Below are positions 47,925 to 56,116 of a stretch of DNA of 64,000 nucleotides, one piece after another. The stretch is from Actinomycetes bacterium. Its GTDB lineage: Bacteria; Actinomycetota; Actinomycetes; Propionibacteriales; Nocardioidaceae. Position numbers and translations under genes: made by a program. Where the stretch lies: contig JAEWXC010000050.1 of the NCBI GenBank assembly GCA_023396115.1, positions 1 through 64,000 on the forward strand, in the 5' to 3' direction. Under the pieces are notes generated by a model. The model worked only from the letters and a program-made list of their open reading frames with translations, was not told where the DNA came from and made no database searches. Numbering within the stretch: the stretch's first letter is position 1; each line of letters begins with the position of its first letter.

Positions 47925-49193
47925 GTGAGAAAGACCATCAGCGCCCTGGCCGCCGGAGCCGTCCTCACCCTGGGTCTCGCCACCGCGGCACCCGTGGTGG
48001 CCCAGCCGACGCTCGCCGGAGCCGCGACCAGCGCCAGCGCAGCAGGCCAGGTACCGCGCACCCTGGCCGAGTACCGCGCGATGCTCGACCAGAGCGGCCT
48101 CCCGGTCGACCTCCAGCAGCGGATCGCGGCGTCCATCGACGCCCTGCCCGCCGACCTCGTGGAGCGGCTCAACCGTCGCCTGGAGCAGATCGGCACCGAA
48201 CGCGGCGCCGCGCTCAACGGCATGGCCCGGGCCATCGACCCCGACGACTACGCCTGCGCGAGCACCCCGCTGGACGCCTACGTCGACGAGATCCTCGCCG
48301 GCGTCAACATCTTCGCCCTGCTCTTCGTGCAGATGTACGGGGGCCTCGACCTGCCGACCTACGACGCCGTGCTCAACGGGCACACGCTGCCGGCCGAGTT
48401 CGACGACGGCGCGGCCAACACGCTGGTGCGGAACACGATCCGGGACGCCAAGAAGTTCTGGGACATCCCCTCCGACGACATCGTGACCGTGTCGATGAAC
48501 AGCTCGGTCTTCGACGACGACCCGGCCACCGTGACGCGCGCCGAGGGCGTGCTCGCGGTCATGTACGGCGCCGACCCGGACAACCCGGCGGAGATGGCCG
48601 AGATCGGCGCGATCCTGCAGCTGATCAAGGACCTGATCGCCATCGACCCGGCCATGGACGGCGGCAACAACCCGATCTTCACGCTGAACGCGTTCGCGTT
48701 CAGCGCGGCCGACGAACCGGCCGGGTCACCGTTCGCCGGGATCTCGGATCGGATCGCGTTCGGCGAGGGCATGTTCGACGCCCTGGAGGCCATCGGGCTC
48801 GGCGACATCGGCGTGAAGTCGGTCCTCTCCCACGAGTTCGCCCACCACGTGCAGTACGAGCGCGACGTGTTCGGCACCGCGACCGGACCGGAGGCCACCC
48901 GGCGCACGGAGCTGATGGCCGACGCCATGTCGGGCTACTTCGGCACCCACAAGCGCGGGCTGACCCTCAACGCCAAGCGCCTGGTCGACGTGGTCCGCAG
49001 CTTCAACTACGTCGGCGACTGCTCGTTCACCTCGCCGGGCCACCACGGCACCCCGAACCAGCGTTCCCGGGCCACCGAGTGGGGCATCGACCGGGCCGCG
49101 AACCGGCAGAAGCAGGGGCACATCGAGCCGTCGCAGACGGTGATCGACGCCTTCGAGGCGGTGCTGCCACAGATCGTGGCGCCCGACGCCTGA
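47925..49193 (+). CDS. secreted zinc metalloprotease
   Basis: A 422-aa exported protein. The signal peptide (MRKTISALAAGAVLTLGLAT... ending near PVVAQP) is followed by a helical N-terminal domain and a catalytic domain with SHEFAHHVQYERD near 300 and the third ligand in RRTELMADAMSGYF. This resembles a neutral zinc metallopeptidase of the M48-like clan. The C-terminal tail has a Cys-containing GDCSFTSPGHHGTP motif. The GTG start has AAGGGG about 8 nt upstream. Its neighbour, a divergent LuxR regulator, may control it. Confidence 0.85.
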   Translation: MRKTISALAAGAVLTLGLATAAPVVAQPTLAGAATSASAAGQVPRTLAEYRAMLDQSGLPVDLQQRIAASIDALPADLVERLNRRLEQIGTERGAALNGMARAIDPDDYACASTPLDAYVDEILAGVNIFALLFVQMYGGLDLPTYDAVLNGHTLPAEFDDGAANTLVRNTIRDAKKFWDIPSDDIVTVSMNSSVFDDDPATVTRAEGVLAVMYGADPDNPAEMAEIGAILQLIKDLIAIDPAMDGGNNPIFTLNAFAFSAADEPAGSPFAGISDRIAFGEGMFDALEAIGLGDIGVKSVLSHEFAHHVQYERDVFGTATGPEATRRTELMADAMSGYFGTHKRGLTLNAKRLVDVVRSFNYVGDCSFTSPGHHGTPNQRSRATEWGIDRAANRQKQGHIEPSQTVIDAFEAVLPQIVAPDA

Positions 49194-49208
49194 TCCCCGG
49201 CACCGCCG

Positions 49209-49240
49209 CGACGCCCCGGACCACACGGTCCGGGGCGTCG
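49209..49240. terminator. bidirectional terminator hairpin
   Basis: A perfect 14-bp stem (CGACGCCCCGGACC facing GGTCCGGGGCGTCG) with loop ACAC lies between the convergent protease and second sigma factor genes. Confidence 0.8.
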
Positions 49241-49296
49241 TGCGTGCTGCGGGCAGGGGCTCCGGGCAGGTCCGGGATGCCGCGGGGCGGCCCTGC

Positions 49297-49797
49297 TCAC
49301 CGTCCCGCCGGCACCGCCACCTCGACGGTGGCGAGCAGCTCCCGCAGCCGGGCCAGGCCGGCGTGGGTCTGGGACTTCACCGTCCCGACCGAGCAGCCCA
49401 TCAGCTCGGCGGTATCCTCCACCGAGCGGTCCTCGACGTGGCGGAGCACGACAGCGGTCCGTTGCCGGGGCGCCAGGCTCGCCAGGGCCGACTGCAACGC
49501 GTCCCGCTCCCCCAGCAGCGACTCGGCACCGTCAGCGCCCCGCTCGGGGAGCACCGCGACCGGCACCTCGTGGAGACGGCGGCGGCGCCAGCGGGAGATG
49601 TTCTGCCGCACCATCACGGTCCGGACGTACCCCTCGGGGTCACCGGTGATCCGGGACCAGACCGGGACGCAGCGGGCCAACGACTCCTGCACCAGGTCCT
49701 CGGCATCCTGGGGTCGGGCCACCAGGAACCGCGCGGAGTGCACCAGCGCCGAGTAGCGCGCGGCCACGAACTCCTCGAACACCTCAGGGGCGGACAC
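49297..49797 (-). CDS. SigE-family ECF RNA polymerase sigma factor (pair 2)
   Basis: A 166-aa SigE-family sigma factor. Region 2: EFVAARYSALVHSARFLVAR and DLVQESLARCVPVW. Region 4: SLAPRQRTAVVLRHVEDRS with the helix-turn-helix ELMGCSVGTVKSQTHAGLARL. GTG at 49797 has GGAGG 4 nt upstream; the longer open frame to 50004 is not supported. It overlaps the upstream membrane protein gene by 14 nt. It is a paralogue of the sigma factor at 35874-36422. Confidence 0.9.
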   Translation of the reverse strand: MSAPEVFEEFVAARYSALVHSARFLVARPQDAEDLVQESLARCVPVWSRITGDPEGYVRTVMVRQNISRWRRRRLHEVPVAVLPERGADGAESLLGERDALQSALASLAPRQRTAVVLRHVEDRSVEDTAELMGCSVGTVKSQTHAGLARLRELLATVEVAVPAGR

Positions 49798-50989
49798 GTC
49801 GCCTCCAGAACACGTGGCCCCCGCCGACCAGGAGCAGCACCAGAGCAGCACCCCCGGCCCGCAGCCACGGGTTGCGCGGACGCGGCGGCTCCACCCCGTC
49901 CACGACAGGGGCATCGGCGAGCAGCCCGCTCGCGAAGGCCCACGCGTTGGTGGTCGTGCTGTCGGTCTGCTGGGCCCGGACCTCCAGGAACGGCGCCAAC
50001 GCACCGGTGTCGGGATTTAGCAGCCGGACCAGACTGGTCGGTCGGCCAGCGCCCCGCGGAGCGCCCTCGGGCACCGGGCTGCTCACCACCCCGGTGTCCC
50101 CACGCCAACTGAGCACCTCGGAGACCTGCTCCGTGGCCAGGATCCGCTTGCCGCGCGCGACCGGGTCGCCGTCGCCGACGAGCAGGAGCCCGTCCCGGTC
50201 GAGCACCAGTGCCCGCCCGTCGGGGCCGCGCTCGGGCGCGTCGGTGACCGAGCGGCGCCGTGCGATCTCGACAGGTGCGGAGCCCTGGCGCCAGGAGATC
50301 GAGGTCCCCAGGCGTGCCTCACCCCGGGTGTCCTGCCACGGCCACGGCGAGGCGGTGAGCGTGTCGTTGGAGACCCACCGCAGGTCCACCTGCATCAACC
50401 CGTACCTGGTGTCGAAGGCGTGCACGGCCGTCTCCCCGGTCCGGGTGTCCAGCACCCGCACCTGAGCCACCGGCTCCCGGGCACCGCTGGCCACGACCCC
50501 CTGCTCGCCGGTCATGCCCGACGCCGGGTAGGCGATGTAGCGCCCGTCCGGGGAGGGCACCGGCGTGGTGGCACCGTCGAAGACCCAGAACGGCAGGTCT
50601 AGGAAGCCGTACTCGCCCGTCGTCGCCGAGATGGCCAGGAGCGCCATCCGCTCCCCGCCCCAGCCACGCCGGGTGGCGGTCGCGACGGCGACGACCGGGC
50701 CGCGCTCCAGTTCACCCAGGTAGGGCGAGGTGTTGGCCCACAGCACCCGGGGCAGGGCCACGCCCTTCCCCTGCTGCGCGGCCTCCACCCGTCCGGGCAG
50801 CGGCGCGCCGCCGCCCCAGCCCAGACCCAGCAGCAGGACGAGGGCCAGCGCGGCGGCTCCGGCTGCCCCGAGCGTCCGGCGACGCTGCCACCGCTTGCCC
50901 CGGCGCCACAACTCCGTCCCGTCCGGCGGGCAGGCCGGATCGGCGTGCGCGGCGTCGCCCAGCCCGCGCAGCTGGTCCTCGATCGTCAT
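49784..50989 (-). CDS. membrane protein, anti-sigma-like partner of sigma factor pair 2
   Basis: A 401-aa protein: a short cytoplasmic N-terminus (MTIEDQLRGLGDAAHADPAC), a basic patch KRWQRRR, a membrane helix near 40-60, a beta-rich extracytoplasmic domain with propeller-like strands (PVPSPDGRYIAYPA, ALVLDRDGLLLVGD), and a second membrane helix near the C-terminus (WLRAGGAALVLLLVGG) ending in Arg residues. ATG at 50989 has AGGAC 6 nt upstream; an earlier ATG at 51013 lacks a spaced site. Unlike pair 1, this gene precedes its sigma factor. Function is inferred from coupling. Confidence 0.75.
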   Translation of the reverse strand: MTIEDQLRGLGDAAHADPACPPDGTELWRRGKRWQRRRTLGAAGAAALALVLLLGLGWGGGAPLPGRVEAAQQGKGVALPRVLWANTSPYLGELERGPVVAVATATRRGWGGERMALLAISATTGEYGFLDLPFWVFDGATTPVPSPDGRYIAYPASGMTGEQGVVASGAREPVAQVRVLDTRTGETAVHAFDTRYGLMQVDLRWVSNDTLTASPWPWQDTRGEARLGTSISWRQGSAPVEIARRRSVTDAPERGPDGRALVLDRDGLLLVGDGDPVARGKRILATEQVSEVLSWRGDTGVVSSPVPEGAPRGAGRPTSLVRLLNPDTGALAPFLEVRAQQTDSTTTNAWAFASGLLADAPVVDGVEPPRPRNPWLRAGGAALVLLLVGGGHVFWRRRVRP

Positions 50990-51091
50990 GGCACCGTCCT
51001 CGGTCGCAGTCATCCTTGCCCACCCGAGTACGCCGCGCGCCCCGGTCGGGTTGGGTCGACGGCGAACAAATCTCCGGCCCGTGCCGGAAGG

Positions 51092-51129
51092 CCACAGGGC
51101 GGCCGCCGGGGAACCCGACGACCGCCCTG
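51092..51129 (-). terminator. terminator-like hairpin after aconitase
   Basis: CAGGGCGG and CCGCCCTG form an 8-bp stem around a longer loop about 20 nt beyond the aconitase stop. There is no U run. Confidence 0.45.
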
Positions 51130-51149
51130 GTGGGTGGTGCGTGTGTGCG

Positions 51150-53822
51150 TCAGCCCTTGATCAGGTTGCGCAGCACGTACTGCATGATGCCGCCGTTGCG
51201 GTAGTAGTTCGCCTCACCGGGGGTGTCGATGCGGACCACGGCGTCGAAGGTGACGTCGCCGGCGGTGACCTTGACCGTCTTGGGCGTGCGGCCCTCGTTC
51301 AGCTCAGTGATGCCCTCGAAGGAGAACGTCTCCTCGCCGGTCAGGCCCAGCGACTCGGCAGTCTGGCCCGCGGGGAACTGCAGCGGGATGACTCCCATGC
51401 CGATCAGGTTCGAGCGGTGGATGCGCTCGTAGGACTCGGCGATGACGGCCTTGACGCCCAGCAGCGAGGTGCCCTTGGCGGCCCAGTCGCGCGAGGAGCC
51501 CGAGCCGTACTCCTTGCCGGCCAGGACGACCAGCGGGGTACCGGCGGCGATGTAGTTCACCGAGGCGTCGTACACGGTGGTGACCGGTGCACCCTCGACG
51601 GTGAAGTCGCGGGTGAAGCCGCCCTCGGTGCCCGGCGCCAGCTGGTTGCGCAGCCGGATGTTGGCGAAGGTGCCGCGGATCATGACCTCGTGGTTGCCCC
51701 GGCGCGAGCCGTAGGAGTTGAAGTCACGCTGCTCGACACCGTTCTCGGCCAGGTACTTACCCGCGGGCGAGTCCTTCTTGATCGCACCGGCCGGGGAGAT
51801 GTGGTCGGTGGTGACCGAGTCGCCGAGCTTGAGCAGGACGCGGGCACCGTTGATGTCGGTGACCGGGGCCGGGCTCTCGGGCATGCCCTCGAAGTAGGGG
51901 GCCTTGCGCACGTAGGTCGACTTCTCGTCCCAGGCGAAGACGTTGCCCTCCGGGGTGGGCAGCGAGCGCCAGCGCTCGTCACCGGCGAAGACGTCGGCGT
52001 AGGAGCTGGCGAACATCTCGGTGTCGATCGCGCCGCGGATGGTCTCCTCGACCTCGGCCGGCGAGGGCCAGATGTCGGAGAGGAACACGTCGTTGCCGTC
52101 CGCGTCCTGACCCAGGGCGTCGTTGAACAGGTCGACGTTCATGTTGCCGGCGATCGCGTAGGCCACGACCAGCGGCGGGGACGCCAGGTAGTTCATCTTG
52201 ATGTCGGGGTTGATCCGACCCTCGAAGTTCCGGTTGCCCGAGAGCACCGAGACGACGGCCATGTCGTGCTCGTTCACCGCGGCGGAGACCTCGGGGATGA
52301 TCGGGCCCGAGTTGCCGATGCAGGTGACGCAGCCGTAGCCGACCAGGTCGAAGCCCAGCTTGCTCAGGTACGGGGTGAGGCCGGCCTTCTCGTAGTAGTC
52401 GCTGACGACCTGCGAGCCGGGGGCGAGGGTGGTCTTGACCCACGGCTTGCGGGTCAGGCCCTTCTCGACGGCCTTCTTGGCCAGCAGCGCCGCACCGATC
52501 ATCACGCTCGGGTTGGAGGTGTTGGTGCAGGAGGTGATCGAGGCGATCGTGACCGCACCGTTGGCCAGGTCGAAGGTCTCGCCGTCGACGGTGACCGGGA
52601 CGGTCAGGGCCGGGTCCGGGGTGTAGCCCTGGACGTCGCTGGCGAAGTTGCCGGCAGCGTCGGAGAGCTGGATGCGGTCCTGGGGACGCTTCGGGCCGGC
52701 GATCGAGGGAACCACGGTGGCCAGGTCGAGCTCGAGCTTCTCGGAGTAGCGCGGCTCGTGGTCCGGGTCGTGCCACAGGCCCTGGGTCTTGGCGTAGGAC
52801 TCGACCAGGGCGACCTGCTCGGCCGAGCGGCCGGTCAGACGCAGGTAGTTGGTGGTCTCCTCGTCGATCGGGAAGACCGCGATGGTGGAGCCGAACTCGG
52901 GGCTCATGTTGCCGATCGTGGCGCGGTTGGCCAGCGGCAGCGCCGAGACGCCGGGGCCGTAGAACTCCACGAACTTCCCGACCACGCCGTGCTGGCGCAG
53001 CATCTCGGTGATGGTGAGCACCAGGTCGGTGGCGGTCGAACCCTCGGGCAGGTCGCCGGAGAGCTTGAAGCCGACCACGCGCGGGATCAGCATGGAGACC
53101 GGCTGGCCGAGCATCGCGGCCTCGGCCTCGATGCCGCCCACGCCCCAGCCGACGACGCCGATGCCGTTGACCATGGTGGTGTGCGAGTCGGTGCCCACGC
53201 AGGTGTCGGGGTAGGCCTGCAGGACGCCGTCGACCTCGCGGGTGAAGGCCACGCGGGCCAGGTGCTCGATGTTGACCTGGTGCACGATGCCGGTGCCCGG
53301 GGGGACGACCTTGAAGTCGTCGAAGGCGCCCTGGCCCCAGCGCAGGAACTGGTAGCGCTCGCGGTTGCGCTGGTACTCGATCTCGACGTTGCGCTCGAAC
53401 GCGTCGGGGGTGCCGAAGACGTCGGCGATGACGGAGTGATCGATGACCATCTCGGCCGGCGCGAGCGGGTTGATCTTCGATGCGTCGCCGCCCAGGTCGG
53501 CCATCGCCTCACGCATGGTGGCGAGGTCCACCACACAGGGCACGCCGGTGAAGTCCTGCATGATCACGCGGGCCGGCGTGAACTGGATCTCCTTGTCGGG
53601 CTCGGCGTCGGCGTCCCAGCCGGCGAGCGCCTTGATGTCGTCGGCGGTGATGTCCGCGCCGTCCTCGGTGCGCAGGAGGTTCTCCAGCAGCACCTTCAGC
53701 GAGAAGGGCAGGCTCTCGACGTCGAGGCCCTCACCCTTCACCGCGTCGAGTCGGAAGATCTCGTAGGACGTGCCGTCCACGTCCAGGGTGCTCTTGGCAC
53801 CGAAACTGTCCTGACTGGCCAT
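51150..53822 (-). CDS. acnA: aconitate hydratase A
   Basis: Aconitase isomerises citrate to isocitrate in the TCA cycle with a [4Fe-4S] cluster. It is 890 aa, the AcnA/IRP1 type. The cluster cysteines lie in SITSCTNTSNPS and in YGCVTCIGNSGP. The substrate-binding swivel domain (GSGSSRDWAAKG) is at the C-terminal end. ATG at 53822 has GAGGAG 7 nt upstream. Upstream there is a 24-bp near-palindrome, a candidate operator. No acnR repressor gene is adjacent. Confidence 0.97.
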   Translation of the reverse strand: MASQDSFGAKSTLDVDGTSYEIFRLDAVKGEGLDVESLPFSLKVLLENLLRTEDGADITADDIKALAGWDADAEPDKEIQFTPARVIMQDFTGVPCVVDLATMREAMADLGGDASKINPLAPAEMVIDHSVIADVFGTPDAFERNVEIEYQRNRERYQFLRWGQGAFDDFKVVPPGTGIVHQVNIEHLARVAFTREVDGVLQAYPDTCVGTDSHTTMVNGIGVVGWGVGGIEAEAAMLGQPVSMLIPRVVGFKLSGDLPEGSTATDLVLTITEMLRQHGVVGKFVEFYGPGVSALPLANRATIGNMSPEFGSTIAVFPIDEETTNYLRLTGRSAEQVALVESYAKTQGLWHDPDHEPRYSEKLELDLATVVPSIAGPKRPQDRIQLSDAAGNFASDVQGYTPDPALTVPVTVDGETFDLANGAVTIASITSCTNTSNPSVMIGAALLAKKAVEKGLTRKPWVKTTLAPGSQVVSDYYEKAGLTPYLSKLGFDLVGYGCVTCIGNSGPIIPEVSAAVNEHDMAVVSVLSGNRNFEGRINPDIKMNYLASPPLVVAYAIAGNMNVDLFNDALGQDADGNDVFLSDIWPSPAEVEETIRGAIDTEMFASSYADVFAGDERWRSLPTPEGNVFAWDEKSTYVRKAPYFEGMPESPAPVTDINGARVLLKLGDSVTTDHISPAGAIKKDSPAGKYLAENGVEQRDFNSYGSRRGNHEVMIRGTFANIRLRNQLAPGTEGGFTRDFTVEGAPVTTVYDASVNYIAAGTPLVVLAGKEYGSGSSRDWAAKGTSLLGVKAVIAESYERIHRSNLIGMGVIPLQFPAGQTAESLGLTGEETFSFEGITELNEGRTPKTVKVTAGDVTFDAVVRIDTPGEANYYRNGGIMQYVLRNLIKG

Positions 53823-54183
53823 CAGTCATCTCCTCATGGGTTTCTCGTGCGAAGACTCAAGCGTGCGCGAGGTGTCGCTGGTTCCATCTTGCCGCTCACG
53901 CAGCCGGGACGCGAAGGAAGGCATGCCTTACTTCGTCCACCCGCTCCCCCGGCCTGACGGAGGGCGACGTACCCAGCATTTTTCTCTCGACATCAAGATA
54001 CATGACGTCGAGGGACGGGCCAAGTTGTCCCACCGGCGCGCCGGTGCCGGGAGCCGGCGTCCGCGACCAGCCGAATCCCCCGGCACCAGCCGCCCGGCGT
54101 GGGCCCGGACAGGGCGCGAAAGGGGCCCAGATGTGGGCCCTCGGGCCCCAGCAGCACTCCGTGACCCGCGCCACACTGGGGCG
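53823..54183. other. divergent intergenic region, acnA / SGNH hydrolase
   Basis: This 361-bp gap holds no credible gene. It contains the acnA ribosome-binding site, the 24-bp palindrome at 53912-53935, an AT-richer stretch near 53976-54006 that probably carries promoter elements, and the presumed promoter of the SGNH gene (CACACT six bases before its ATG, a weak leaderless arrangement). Confidence 0.6.
53912..53935. promoter_or_regulatory. 24-bp near-palindrome upstream of acnA
   Basis: The core AAGGAAGGCATGCCTTACTT is flanked by CG on both sides; the 24-mer is palindromic except at one base pair. It lies 90-113 nt upstream of the acnA start. Its TAAGGCATGCCTT heart recalls metal-responsive DtxR-type boxes, but the even-numbered symmetry does not fit the 19-bp iron box. 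Iron or redox control of aconitase is plausible. Confidence 0.5.
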
Positions 54184-55371
54184 ATGGAACGGGTCCGGTC
54201 CGCCAGGGGCCAGAGCGCAGCCGAGTACGTGGGCGTCATCGCCTTCGTCGGACTGCTGGTGCTCGCGGTCATCGGGTTCACCCCGGGTGTGGGTGAGCGG
54301 GCCACCGGGTCGGTGCGCGCCGCGTACTGCAAGGTGACCAGCGCCCTGGTCGCCAGTTCCTGCTCCGACGGGCGCGGGGGCGACGGTCCCCGCGCGACCG
54401 ACCAGCCGGGCGCACAGGGCGAGCCCGGCGACACGGCCGGTGTCCCCGGGGAGACAGGGGGTCCCGGAGGCACCGCCGACGGCAGCGACTCCGACGGTGG
54501 TGACACCGACGGCGGTGACGGGGGCAACGGCAGCGGCGACGACCAGTCCCCGCGCGACCGGGCCGAGGCCGGCACCTACGTCGCCCTGGGCGACTCCTAC
54601 TCCTCCGGCGAGGGCGCCGACGACTACCTGGACGGCACCGACACCGACGACAACCGGTGCCACCGCAGCGGCAACGCCTACAGCCAGGTGGTGCACGGCG
54701 GCGGCAACTTCGGCGGCCCGCTGGTCTTCGGGGCGTGCAGCGGCGCAGTGGCCGACGACTACTTCGACGCCAACACCGGGCAGGACGGCGAGTCGGCCCA
54801 GCAGGCCCACCTGAACGACGACACCTCGCTGGTGACGGTCTCGATGGGCGGCAACGACTTCGGCTTCGTCGACGTGCTCACCACGTGCGTCACCGGGCTC
54901 AAGTCGTGCGCCCGCGACAAGCACGACCAGGAGGTCAGGGACCGCATCGCGGCCGAGCTGCCCCAGCTGGTGCAGATGTACCTGGACATGCGCGAGCGGG
55001 CGCCGGGCGCCCGGATCCTGGTGGTCGGGTACCCGCACCTGTTCCCGCACGAGGCGAGCGGCGAGTGGTCGTTGAGCGGCACCATCAGCGGCAAGGAACG
55101 GCGCTGGATGAACGAGATCGGCGCACACGCCAACGCCCAGATCCAGGCCGCGATCGCCGAGGCCAACGCCCAGGGCGCCAACATCGAGTACGTCGACGTC
55201 AGCCACGCCCTGGACGGTCACGAGATCGGCAGCGACGACCCGTGGATGAACGACCTGACCGTCTCCTGGGGCCTGCCGCCGAGCGTGTCGCCGGCGAGTT
55301 TCCACCCCAACGCCGAGGGGCAGGCTGCGATCGCCGAGGCCGTGAACGCACAGATCGACAAGGGGCCGTGA
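54184..55371 (+). CDS. SGNH/GDSL hydrolase with Flp-pilin-like N-terminus
   Basis: A 395-aa protein. The N-terminus RSARGQSAAEYVGVIAFVG and the following hydrophobic stretch match a Flp/TadE-type class III signal (cleavage before QSAAEY). A Gly/Asp/Ser-rich linker of about 65 residues (65-130) follows, then an SGNH hydrolase domain like Streptomyces scabies esterase: catalytic S138 in GDSYSSGEG, block III GGNDFG, and His in SFHPNAEGQ. It is likely a surface-tethered esterase or lipase. ATG at 54184 is chosen; the frame is open upstream to 53836 without support. Confidence 0.85.
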   Translation: MERVRSARGQSAAEYVGVIAFVGLLVLAVIGFTPGVGERATGSVRAAYCKVTSALVASSCSDGRGGDGPRATDQPGAQGEPGDTAGVPGETGGPGGTADGSDSDGGDTDGGDGGNGSGDDQSPRDRAEAGTYVALGDSYSSGEGADDYLDGTDTDDNRCHRSGNAYSQVVHGGGNFGGPLVFGACSGAVADDYFDANTGQDGESAQQAHLNDDTSLVTVSMGGNDFGFVDVLTTCVTGLKSCARDKHDQEVRDRIAAELPQLVQMYLDMRERAPGARILVVGYPHLFPHEASGEWSLSGTISGKERRWMNEIGAHANAQIQAAIAEANAQGANIEYVDVSHALDGHEIGSDDPWMNDLTVSWGLPPSVSPASFHPNAEGQAAIAEAVNAQIDKGP

Positions 55372-55373
55372 GG

Positions 55374-56099
55374 ATGATGGAGCCCGTGAGCACACGACAC
55401 AGCCGCACCGGACGCCGTACCGCGCTGGCCCTGGCGTGCGTCGGGCCGGTCGCGGCGGCGCTGCTGACCGGGTGCGGCAACGACCCGGCCTCCGAGGCCA
55501 CCGACCCGGCCGCGACCGGCACGGTGGTGGTCACCCCACCGACGGCACCCAGCGACGAGCCCTCGACCGACCGGGAGGACGACGTGGAGAGCGGAGGCCC
55601 CTCGGCCGCGTGGCTGCTGGCCCCGGACGACCTGCCGGCCGGCTGGCGCAACGCCACCGGCAACCAGCAGCTCGGCGTCCCCGCCATGTGCGGCGTGACC
55701 CTCGAGCCGCCGGCGCTGTCCAGCGCCAGCACCCGCCGCTACACCAAGGCGTGGGACGGGCCGTTCGTCATGCAGTACTCGTTCGTCTCCGACGACGAGC
55801 CCGCCACCAAGGCGCGGATGCGCGAGTGGGTCCGGGCCGCACGCAGCTGCACCAGCTCCGAGGTCGAGGGTGACCCGGTCTCCGTCGAACCGCTGACCGG
55901 ATTGACCCCGGTCGGCACCGAGTTCGCCGCCGTCCGGGTCGAGGCCACCAAGGTCAAGCCCGGTACCCCCGGAGCGGCCCGGGAGTACGTCGCCTTCCGC
56001 GACGGCAACCAGGTGACGGTGCTGATCAGCTTCTCCCTCGGCGACCTGGCCCCGCGCAGCGTGCTGGAGCACATGGTGCGGCGCATCGGGGGTTTCTGA
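55374..56099 (+). CDS. lipoprotein of unknown function
   Basis: A 241-aa predicted lipoprotein. After a basic N-terminus, the lipobox LLTGC lies near 31-35, followed by a Thr/Pro/Ser-rich spacer. The C-terminal domain has two cysteines (AMCGV and SCTSS), and its overall pattern (LLAPDDLPAGWRNA..., ending SVLEHMVRRIGGF) resembles the sensor domain-like lipoproteins of actinobacteria. Start codons GTG 55368, ATG 55374 and ATG 55377 are possible; ATG 55374 is favoured because AAGGGG lies 8 nt upstream. It is coupled to the SGNH hydrolase. Confidence 0.8.
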   Translation: MMEPVSTRHSRTGRRTALALACVGPVAAALLTGCGNDPASEATDPAATGTVVVTPPTAPSDEPSTDREDDVESGGPSAAWLLAPDDLPAGWRNATGNQQLGVPAMCGVTLEPPALSSASTRRYTKAWDGPFVMQYSFVSDDEPATKARMREWVRAARSCTSSEVEGDPVSVEPLTGLTPVGTEFAAVRVEATKVKPGTPGAAREYVAFRDGNQVTVLISFSLGDLAPRSVLEHMVRRIGGF

Positions 56100-56116
56100 G
56101 GGCTCGAGGCAACGCG

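Noticed and set aside
53912..53935. Naming the acnA palindrome as an iron box.
   Set aside because: The TAAGGCATGCCTT core looks similar, but it has even symmetry and does not fit the 19-bp DtxR/IdeR consensus. It is kept as an unnamed operator.
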